A DNA stretch of 64,000 bases from Azospirillum doebereinerae (GTDB lineage Bacteria > Pseudomonadota > Alphaproteobacteria > Azospirillales > Azospirillaceae). The translations under genes were made by a program, and so were the position numbers. Location of the stretch: the NCBI RefSeq assembly GCF_003989665.1, contig NZ_RZIJ01000006.1, positions 1 through 64,000 of the forward strand, read 5' to 3'. The notes below the pieces were generated by a model that saw only the letters and a program-made list of their open reading frames with translations, ran no database searches and had not been told where the DNA came from. Shown here in pieces: positions 58,115 through 64,000 of this stretch. Positions within the stretch are counted from its first letter, which is position 1; each line of letters starts with the position of its first letter.

Positions 58115-58831
58115 GTGTCCGACACCCTCGCCCTGCCGCGCGCCGTCCTTTACGACTGGGACAACACGCTGGTGGACAACTGGGGCACCGTGCGCGCGGC
58201 GCTGAACCACGCGCTGGTGTCCTTCGACCTGCCTGCCTGGAGCGAGGAGGAGGCCCGCATCCGCATCAAGCAGTCGATGCGCGACAGCTTCCCCCGCATC
58301 TTCGGGGAGCGCTGGACCGAAGCCCGCGACCTCTTCTACGCCTATTTCGCCGAACACCACCTCGACCACCTCCGCCCGCTGCCGGGCGCCGAATCGCTGC
58401 TGAGGACCTTCGCCGAGCGCGGCATCTACCAAGCCGTCGTCTCCAACAAGACCGGCAAGTTCTTGCGCGCCGAGGCCGACGCGCTGGGCTGGACGCAATA
58501 TTTCGGCAAGCTGGTCGGCTCGCAGGACGCCCCCTTCGACAAGCCGCACGGCGCGCCGGTGGCGATGGCGCTGGAACCGGCCGGGCTGCAACCCGGCCCG
58601 GACGTCTGGTTTTTGGGCGACGCCGACATCGACATGGAATGCGCCCATGGCGCGGGCATGGTTCCGGTGCTAATAGGGCTGGGCGAGGGGAGCGGTTTCG
58701 ACCGGTTTCCCCCCGCCCACCGTCACGTCGATTGCGAAGCCTTGTGTGGCTTGGTTGGCGAGGGTGGTGATACCATATCCGTTCAAACGGTTGTCGAGAC
58801 GGTTCGAATGCGCGCCAAATCAGCACCGTGA
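58115..58831 (+). CDS. HAD-superfamily hydrolase (phosphoglycolate-phosphatase-like)
   Basis: 238 residues from GTG 58115, preceded by GGAG at good spacing; upstream sequence in frame is the REP-like palindrome and not coding. HAD motif I is LYDWDNTLVDNW (two Asp), motif II SNK in AVVSNKTGKFL, motif III Lys in FDKPHGAPV and motif IV GDADIDMECAHGAG. A helical cap (~20-80) makes it a subclass I phosphatase like Gph. The substrate is probably a small phosphoester. It is inserted between ntrX and hfq, a position seen in Azospirillum-like genomes as far as I recall. Confidence 0.9.
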   Translation: MSDTLALPRAVLYDWDNTLVDNWGTVRAALNHALVSFDLPAWSEEEARIRIKQSMRDSFPRIFGERWTEARDLFYAYFAEHHLDHLRPLPGAESLLRTFAERGIYQAVVSNKTGKFLRAEADALGWTQYFGKLVGSQDAPFDKPHGAPVAMALEPAGLQPGPDVWFLGDADIDMECAHGAGMVPVLIGLGEGSGFDRFPPAHRHVDCEALCGLVGEGGDTISVQTVVETVRMRAKSAP

Positions 58832-58891
58832 AGCGGGGAGCGGACCGCCTGCGAAGGGGTCCCAAGAACATTCAAGAAGGGGGCATCATAA

Positions 58892-59140
58892 ATGTCTGAA
58901 AAAAGCCAGAACGTGCAGGACGTGTTTCTCAACCACGTCCGCAAGAACAAGACTCCCGTAACCGTCTTTCTCGTGAACGGCGTGAAACTTCAGGGCATCA
59001 TCACTTGGTTCGACAACTTCTCGGTCCTTCTGCGCCGCGACGCGCATTCGCAGCTGGTCTACAAGCACGCGATCTCGACGGTCATGCCGGCGCATCCCAT
59101 TCAACTCTTCGAGCCGCCCAAGGAAGGTGAAAGCGTCTGA
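58892..59140 (+). CDS. hfq: RNA chaperone Hfq
   Basis: 82 residues. Sm1 ([32 protein letters not shown]) and Sm2 ([12 protein letters not shown]) motifs are intact. The N-terminal [15 protein letters not shown] supplies the proximal-face residues. The short acidic C-tail (PPKEGESV) is typical of Alphaproteobacteria. The hexamer pairs sRNAs with mRNAs and controls nitrogen-fixation regulators in relatives. It overlaps hflX by 14 nt. Confidence 0.97.
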   Translation: MSEKSQNVQDVFLNHVRKNKTPVTVFLVNGVKLQGIITWFDNFSVLLRRDAHSQLVYKHAISTVMPAHPIQLFEPPKEGESV

Positions 59141-60458
59141 TCCCTTGACCAATGGAGACGGCGCGGCGCCGCTGGGCGCCGGCCGGGCCATCGTGGTCCA
59201 CCCCGTCCTCCGCCAAGAGGCGGACGGGGCCAATCGTCCTCCCGAATCCCGTCTGGAGGAAGCGGTGGGGCTTGCCCTGGCGATCGAGCTGGAGGTCATC
59301 CACGCCGAATGCGTCAAGGTCAACCGCCCGCAGCCCTCGACCCTGCTCGGCTCCGGGACCGTGGAGCATCTGGCGGAACTGGTGGAGGAGCACGAGGCGA
59401 GCCTCGTCATCCTCGATCACGCCCTGTCGCCGGTGCAGCAGCGCAATCTGGAAAAGGGGCTGAAGGCCAAGGTCATCGACCGCACCGGCCTGATCCTGGA
59501 GATCTTCGGCGCCCGCGCCCGCACGCGGGAAGGCATGCTCCAGGTCGAGCTGGCCTCGCTGACCTACCAGAAATCGCGGCTGGTCCGTTCCTGGACCCAC
59601 CTGGAACGCCAGCGCGGCGGCTTCGGCTTCCTCGGCGGCCCCGGCGAATCGCAGCTTGAGATGGACCGCCGTCTGATCGGCGACCGCATCATCAAGATCA
59701 AGAAGGAGCTGGACGAGGTCCGCCGCACCCGCGGCCTGCACCGCAAGGCGCGCGCCAAGGTGCCGTACCCGGTGGTGGCGCTGGTCGGCTACACCAACGC
59801 CGGAAAGTCCACCCTGTTCAACCGGCTGGCCAACGCCGACGTCTTCGCCAAGGACCTGCTGTTCGCCACGCTGGACCCGACCATGCGTCAGGTGACGCTG
59901 CCGTCGGGGCGCAAGGTGATCCTGTCGGACACGGTGGGCTTCATCTCCGACCTGCCGCACGGCCTCGTCGCCGCCTTCCGCGCCACGCTGGAGGAGGTCG
60001 ACGCCGCCGACATCATCCTGCACGTCCGCGACATCGCCCACATCGACACCGACGCGCAGCGCGCCGACGTGCACGAGGTGCTGGGCGACATGGGGCTGGA
60101 TCCCGACAGCGACGACCGCGTCATCGAGGTCCTCAACAAGATCGACGCGCTCGACGACGAGGCCCGCGCGGCGGTGCTGGTCCAGACCGCCCGCAACCCG
60201 CGCGCGGTGGCGGTGTCGGCCATCACCGGCGAGGGGTTCGACGCGCTCGACCGGCTGCTGGACGAGCGGATGAACGTCAACCGTCAGGTCGTCGACCTCA
60301 CCGTCGACCTCGGCGACGGGGCGGCGCTGGCCTGGCTCTACGACAAGGGCGAGGTTCTGGACCGCCGCGACGACGAGGAGCAGGCCCACATCCACGTCTC
60401 GCTCGACCCCGCCGATCTGGCGCGGTTCGAGAGGCGGTTCCAGCAACCGCAGATGTGA
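59127..60458 (+). CDS. hflX: GTPase HflX
   Basis: 443 residues from GTG 59127, 14 nt inside hfq; the ribosome site CAAGGAAG is close, and a TTG at 59145 is an alternative. The N-terminal HflX domain ([33 protein letters not shown]) is followed by the helical linker and [21 protein letters not shown]1 is [13 protein letters not shown]3 SDTVGFI, G4 NKID and G5 [10 protein letters not shown]. It splits or rescues stalled ribosomes and acts in heat-stress recovery. It is the last gene of the conserved ntr-hfq-hflX block. Confidence 0.96.
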   Translation: MKASDPLTNGDGAAPLGAGRAIVVHPVLRQEADGANRPPESRLEEAVGLALAIELEVIHAECVKVNRPQPSTLLGSGTVEHLAELVEEHEASLVILDHALSPVQQRNLEKGLKAKVIDRTGLILEIFGARARTREGMLQVELASLTYQKSRLVRSWTHLERQRGGFGFLGGPGESQLEMDRRLIGDRIIKIKKELDEVRRTRGLHRKARAKVPYPVVALVGYTNAGKSTLFNRLANADVFAKDLLFATLDPTMRQVTLPSGRKVILSDTVGFISDLPHGLVAAFRATLEEVDAADIILHVRDIAHIDTDAQRADVHEVLGDMGLDPDSDDRVIEVLNKIDALDDEARAAVLVQTARNPRAVAVSAITGEGFDALDRLLDERMNVNRQVVDLTVDLGDGAALAWLYDKGEVLDRRDDEEQAHIHVSLDPADLARFERRFQQPQM

Positions 60459-60611
60459 CACGGCGTCTGACCGAAAGGAAGGGGTGCGACGGGCCGGCTA
60501 TGACCTGTTGCACCCCCCTCCCGGCTTAGGACCAAAGCGGCGTGGTGATTTCTTCCGTTGCCCACGATTATAGCAACGGAGCAAGGCGCTCCCCATCAGG
60601 AGGACTGCCCA

Positions 60612-60923
60612 ATGCGACTTCAAACCGACCCGTCGTGCTTCTCGATCACGGCCTTCCTGGCCGATCAGGTTACCCTGGTCGCGCGCCACGAGGATTTGCC
60701 TCCCGGCGCCGCGCTGCTGCGCATCCACGACCTGTCGCGAAGCCCCGAGGGCCGCGCGCGCCTGCTGGGCATCATCGGCGATGCGGCCAAGCACGAGACC
60801 AACACGGACGAAGCCGCCAAGATCGCCGCCATTCATGCCGAGCTGTTGGCTTGGGGCTATGGCGACGCGCTGATCGACGACAAGACCCATGACAACGGGC
60901 GGACCCACCGCGCCGCCGCGTGA
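60612..60923 (+). CDS. small conserved protein of unknown function
   Basis: 103 residues with the strong ribosome site CAGGAGGACTGCCCA. It begins MRLQTDPSCFSITAFLADQV and is mostly alpha-helical after residue 35 (RARLLGIIGDAAKHETNTDE). No signal peptide or TM. I do not recognise the family. It stands alone between hflX and a secreted Pro-rich protein gene. Confidence 0.75.
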   Translation: MRLQTDPSCFSITAFLADQVTLVARHEDLPPGAALLRIHDLSRSPEGRARLLGIIGDAAKHETNTDEAAKIAAIHAELLAWGYGDALIDDKTHDNGRTHRAAA

Positions 60924-60990
60924 CATGACGGATGACGGCGGGGGCGCCGCCGCGTCATAATGGCGTCCTCGTCACCGCCCCGGACCGTTC

Positions 60991-61563
60991 GTGCGCGCCT
61001 CCTTCGCCTTTCTGTCCCTGCTGGCCGCGCTGACGGCCCAACAAGCGATGGCGCAGCAACCGCCGCCGTCGCCGCTGCCGCCGGGCTATGTCGAGGAACC
61101 GGCGGAACCGCCCGAGGATCCCCTGCCGCCGCCGCCACGCGAGTTCCCCGTCGTGCCGGACGTGCCGCTCATCGCCGCGCCCGACGCGGCCGAACTGCTG
61201 AAAGCGTGCAAGGAGGCGGCCTTCACCGACTGCTTCCGCATGTGGCAACCGCCGCCGCCCCCTCCGCCTTTGCCGGAGCTGGAAACCGGAACGGCGCGGC
61301 TGTCGCCGCCCCCGCCCCCCGATCCGGCCGCCCCGCGCGACCCGGCCCTGGGCGGGCCGGTGAAGCCCCCGCCGCCGGATCAGGCGAAGGCCGCCGCGAG
61401 CGCCGCCGCCGACAAGGCGACCTTCGACGCGCTGGCCAAGGCGCTGAAGGACAGCGGGTTGGACGGCAAGGTGCTGCTGACCAACCCGTCGGCGGACGGC
61501 CCGACGCTGAGGCTCGATTCCCAGCCCAACAAGACACCCAACAAGACGAGGCCGAAGCCGTGA
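60991..61563 (+). CDS. proline-rich exported protein of unknown function
   Basis: 190 residues from GTG 60991. A Sec-type signal (SFAFLSLLAALTAQQAMAQ) is predicted. The mature part is Pro-rich (QPPPSPLPPGYVEEPAEPP, MWQPPPPPPPLPELE), with two Cys (LLKACKEAAFTDCFRMW), then an Ala/Lys helix and a short globular tail (LAKALKDSGLDGKVLLTNPS). No known domain is seen. The stop overlaps the next start by 4 nt (GTGA), linking it to the IMPase-family gene. The start codon has a poor ribosome site. Confidence 0.65.
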   Translation: MRASFAFLSLLAALTAQQAMAQQPPPSPLPPGYVEEPAEPPEDPLPPPPREFPVVPDVPLIAAPDAAELLKACKEAAFTDCFRMWQPPPPPPPLPELETGTARLSPPPPPDPAAPRDPALGGPVKPPPPDQAKAAASAAADKATFDALAKALKDSGLDGKVLLTNPSADGPTLRLDSQPNKTPNKTRPKP

Positions 61564-62387
61564 CGCTGTTTGCCCAATCCGACGTCGCCCAGCTCGACAT
61601 CGACCGGGTGTCCGACCTGATCCGCTCCGTCGCGAAGACGGAGATCCTGCCCTGGTTCCGCAACCTCGACGCCGCCGCCATCCGCGAGAAGACCGGGCCG
61701 CTCGACCTCGTCACCCTGGCCGACGAGGCGGCGGAGCGGGCGCTGACCCCGGCGCTGGCCGATCTGCTGCCCGGCAGCCGGGTGATCGGGGAGGAGGCCG
61801 CGTCGAACGACCCGCGCGTGCTCGACCGCATCCACGGCGACGAACCGGTGTGGATCATCGACCCGGTGGACGGCACGTTGAATTTCGCCCAGGGCCGCCC
61901 GCTCTTCGCGGTGATCGTCGCCCTGGCGCAGAGGGGCGAGACGCTGGCCGGCTGGATCCACGACCCCATCGACGGCCGCATGGCGACGGCGGTGAAGGGC
62001 GGGGGCGCTTGGCTGGATGGGCGGCGCGTGCGGGTCGCCGACGCGGTGCCGCTGCCGGAAATGGTCGGCGCGTTGTCCACCCGCTTCTGCGGCGACGCGA
62101 TGGCGGCGCGGCTGGAGGAGCGCAGCCGGGGGCTTGGAGAGCGCGTCTGCCTGTCCAGCGCCGCGCAGGAGTATCTGCGCCTGCTGGAGGGGCGGGCGCA
62201 TTACTCGCTCTATCACCGGTTGATGCCGTGGGACCACGCGGCCGGCGTTCTGCTGCACGCGGAGGCCGGCGGCCACGCGGCGCTGATCGACGGCACGCCC
62301 TACGGCCCGGCGGCGCTGAACGGCAGCCTGCTGCTGGCGCCCGATCCGGCCAGTTGGCGGGACCTGCACGGCCGCCTGTTCGGGTAG
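61560..62387 (+). CDS. inositol-monophosphatase family phosphatase
   Basis: 275 residues from GTG 61560, coupled to the upstream gene by a GTGA overlap. Metal motif 1 is GEEAASNDPRV, with the signature VWIIDPVDGTLNFAQGRPLF and motif 3 MPWDHAAGVLL. Such enzymes cleave inositol, histidinol or PAP-type phosphates; the substrate is uncertain. An AraC-type gene follows 8 nt after the stop on the same strand. Confidence 0.9.
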   Translation: MTLFAQSDVAQLDIDRVSDLIRSVAKTEILPWFRNLDAAAIREKTGPLDLVTLADEAAERALTPALADLLPGSRVIGEEAASNDPRVLDRIHGDEPVWIIDPVDGTLNFAQGRPLFAVIVALAQRGETLAGWIHDPIDGRMATAVKGGGAWLDGRRVRVADAVPLPEMVGALSTRFCGDAMAARLEERSRGLGERVCLSSAAQEYLRLLEGRAHYSLYHRLMPWDHAAGVLLHAEAGGHAALIDGTPYGPAALNGSLLLAPDPASWRDLHGRLFG

Positions 62388-62395
62388 GGCAAGGG

Positions 62396-63136
62396 ATGCC
62401 GTTGCGGTCGCTCCCACCCGCCAACTCCGCTCCGCATCGGAACGAAACCTGGGAGTATTGGCGCCCAACCGGCAGCCCGACCCTGGAGTTGGGATCGGTG
62501 CGCGGCCTCGATGTCGCGCTGCCGCTTCATTTCCATGACGAGGATCAGGTGACGTTCACCCTGTCGGGAAGGCGCCGCTTCGTCATCGATGACGAACTGT
62601 TCTGCGTCACCCCCGGTCAAGGAATGCACATCCCGGCGCGGACGCCACACCATTCGCTGTCCGAGCCGTCGGAGGTGGTCTGCGTCAACATCTACACACC
62701 GGCGGGAACCGGCGCGGCACGCGACCTGATCTCCGCTCTGGTCCGGCACTGGCGGAGGACGGGACGGATGGACTGGCCCGACCTCACGATGATGGCCGCA
62801 GACCACGGACTCCTTGCCGGGAGCGCTCCCGGTGCGGCGATTGGGCTCGCAAGCCCGGACTCGTGGGAAACCGTGCGACAGGCGGCGCAACGCGCCGGCA
62901 TGAGCCGCGAGGGCTTTTCCCGCCGGTTCAAAAAATGGCACGGCCTGCCGCCGCACGGGTTCTGGCTTCTGGAGAAACTGAACGAGGCGCGGCGCTTGCT
63001 CCGCGCCGGCGAACCGATCGCGGCGGTCGCCGCCGAGGCCGGCTTCTCCGATCAAAGCCATCTGGGCCGCTGTTTCCGGCGCGCGTTCGGCGTCACCCCG
63101 GGGCGATACCGCGCGGAGCGATGCCGGGCAGGGTAG
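62396..63136 (+). CDS. AraC-family transcriptional regulator with cupin sensor domain
   Basis: 246 residues (AAGGG before ATG 62396). The N-terminal AraC-binding cupin is seen in PLHFHDEDQVTFTLSGRRRF and GQGMHIPARTPHHSL. The C-terminal double HTH (~150-240) has AAQRAGMSREGFSRRFKKWH and AVAAEAGFSDQSHLGRCFRR, ending FGVTPGRYRAERC. It likely responds to a small ligand and may control the neighbouring DMT-type transporter gene 105 nt downstream. Confidence 0.9.
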   Translation: MPLRSLPPANSAPHRNETWEYWRPTGSPTLELGSVRGLDVALPLHFHDEDQVTFTLSGRRRFVIDDELFCVTPGQGMHIPARTPHHSLSEPSEVVCVNIYTPAGTGAARDLISALVRHWRRTGRMDWPDLTMMAADHGLLAGSAPGAAIGLASPDSWETVRQAAQRAGMSREGFSRRFKKWHGLPPHGFWLLEKLNEARRLLRAGEPIAAVAAEAGFSDQSHLGRCFRRAFGVTPGRYRAERCRAG

Positions 63137-63241
63137 GTCACATCCGTTCCAGACCGCCACCGCCCAAGCCTGCTACCCATCCGCCCGGAAGCGCCGCATG
63201 AAGGATCCGAAGCGGGTCAGCGCTTGCCTGGGGAGTTCGGC

Positions 63242-63694
63242 ATGACCATTGCCTTGTCCGTGTTTTCCTACCTCCTGGTGGTCGGCGCCGGGGTGAGCGT
63301 CGCTCTGCAGCAGGTTCTGAACGCAAACCTGCGCGCCGCGCTCGGGTCGCCCTGGTGGGCGGGCTTCGTCAGCTATTTCGTCGGTCTGCTGGCGATGCTG
63401 GCGGTCGCGCTGATCGCTCCAGGCCCCCGATTGTCGGACACCGTCGTCGGCTCCACCTCGTGGCTGTCGTGGAGCGGTGGGCTCTTCGGCGCCCTGTTCA
63501 TCGGGACCGCCATTCTGATGGTTCCCCGCCTCGGCGCCGCGACCGTCCTCGCCTTGATCGTCGTCGGGCAGATGCTGGGCTCGCTCGCCTTCGACCATTT
63601 CGGCCTGTTCGGGCTTGCGCAACAGCCGGTCAGCCCCGCCCGGCTGGCCGGTGCGGCCTCCCTCGTCCTGGGCGTCGTCCTGATCCGCCTGTAG
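63242..63694 (+). CDS. DMT-superfamily membrane protein (YdcZ/DUF606-like)
   Basis: 150 residues from ATG 63242 (ribosome site GGGGAG). Five TM helices are predicted. The pattern VGAGVSVALQQVLNANLRAA in TM1 and GALFIGTAILMVPRLGAATV in the middle match the half-size YdcZ (DUF606) group, which usually works as pairs. Only one such gene is present, so a homodimer or a distant partner is implied. It is converging with the USP at the window edge. Confidence 0.85.
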   Translation: MTIALSVFSYLLVVGAGVSVALQQVLNANLRAALGSPWWAGFVSYFVGLLAMLAVALIAPGPRLSDTVVGSTSWLSWSGGLFGALFIGTAILMVPRLGAATVLALIVVGQMLGSLAFDHFGLFGLAQQPVSPARLAGAASLVLGVVLIRL

Positions 63695-63702
63695 GAACGG
63701 CC

Positions 63703-64000
63703 TCAGTGCGACATCAGCGCCGGCAGGGGCAGGGCCGCCAGCACGGTGCGGGTGGCGCCGCCCAGCACCATCTCGCGCAGGCGGGAATGGCCGTAGGCGC
63801 CCATCACCAGCAGGTCGGCACCCAGATCGGCGGCGAAGGACAGGATCAGGTCGCCGACCTCGCCGGAACTGGCGGTCGCCGGGTGATGGCGGGCGACGAT
63901 GCCGTGGCGCGTCAGCCAGTCGACCAGCGCCGTTCCGTCCTCGCCATGACGGCCCCCCGGCGGGTTGACCGTCAGCACCGTCACGCTTTCCGCCGTTTCC
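63703..64000 (-). CDS. universal stress protein, C-terminal part (runs off the window)
   Basis: The minus-strand frame is open at the right edge, so the start is outside. The visible ~98 residues include the strand VTVLTVNPPGGRHGEDG, a central HHPATASSGEVGDLILSFAA and the ATP-binding tail VMGAYGHSRLREMVLGGATR ending PLPALMSH. This matches the second half of the tandem-USP proteins at 8661 and 26430. Whether an FNR-type box precedes it cannot be seen here. Confidence 0.88.
   Translation of the reverse strand, partial: ETAESVTVLTVNPPGGRHGEDGTALVDWLTRHGIVARHHPATASSGEVGDLILSFAADLGADLLVMGAYGHSRLREMVLGGATRTVLAALPLPALMSH

Noticed and set aside
60479..60525. GGGGTGC...GCACCCC hairpin after hflX as a terminator.
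   Set aside because: Long loop and no U-run; it may be a weak 3' structure, but I could not support it as a terminator.

Overview
The window comes from a high-GC alphaproteobacterium, most likely Azospirillum or a close Rhodospirillales relative. This rests on the gene order dusB(nifR3)-ntrB-ntrC-ntrY-ntrX-hfq-hflX, a fused IspDF, an NtrX without the sigma54-contact loop, and the high-GC coding style. The species call is an inference; no database comparison was possible.

Left edge (1-2.1 kb): the end of an rRNA operon (5S rRNA, then initiator tRNA-Met and a hairpin), followed by a graveyard of mobile DNA. It holds a frameshifted serine-recombinase tail pointing into the tRNA, two decayed IS3-type transposases and a truncated universal stress protein (USP) gene.

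Stress/low-oxygen block (2.1-29.3 kb): a phosphotransferase-kinase fusion, a small conserved protein, PHA synthase, a HisKA_2 sensor kinase, two intact USPs, a DUF2188-like protein, a secondary-alcohol dehydrogenase operon with two P-type ATPases, and a five-gene operon (archaeal-type thymidine/AMP phosphorylase, beta-CASP metallo-hydrolase, HlyD adaptor, RbbA-type double ABC-permease, ABC-2 permease). Hsp20, a triple-BON protein, a host-attachment-type protein and an FNR-like regulator complete it. Nearly every transcription unit here is preceded by a 14-bp FNR/ANR-type palindrome, TT(G/A)A(C/T)-N4-(A/G)T(C/T)AA. I read nine such sites, so the block looks like one oxygen-controlled survival regulon. 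It is closed on the right by an IS3 element with perfect 32-bp inverted repeats and an IS66 fragment.

Housekeeping region (30.9-50.3 kb): an Lrp-type RAM-domain protein with an RhlE-type helicase, isochorismatase and alpha/beta hydrolases, a lipoprotein, parE, a YciA-like thioesterase, a ModE-like regulator overlapping a CBS/Cds1-like PLP enzyme, an AarF/UbiB kinase, a cryptic transcription unit with its own terminator, an MFS transporter, a branched-chain amino-acid-type binding protein, Ppx/GppA, RlmE, GuaB, a tautomerase, PncC, IspDF and a CcsA/YpjD-type protein.

Nitrogen-control region (50.4-60.5 kb): dusB-ntrB-ntrC with 1-nt overlaps, a terminator, ntrY-ntrX with an 11-nt overlap, a REP-like palindrome, a HAD phosphatase, hfq and hflX. 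The right edge (60.6-64 kb) holds two uncharacterised genes, an inositol-monophosphatase family gene, an AraC regulator, a DMT/YdcZ-type membrane protein and the 3' part of another USP that runs off the window.
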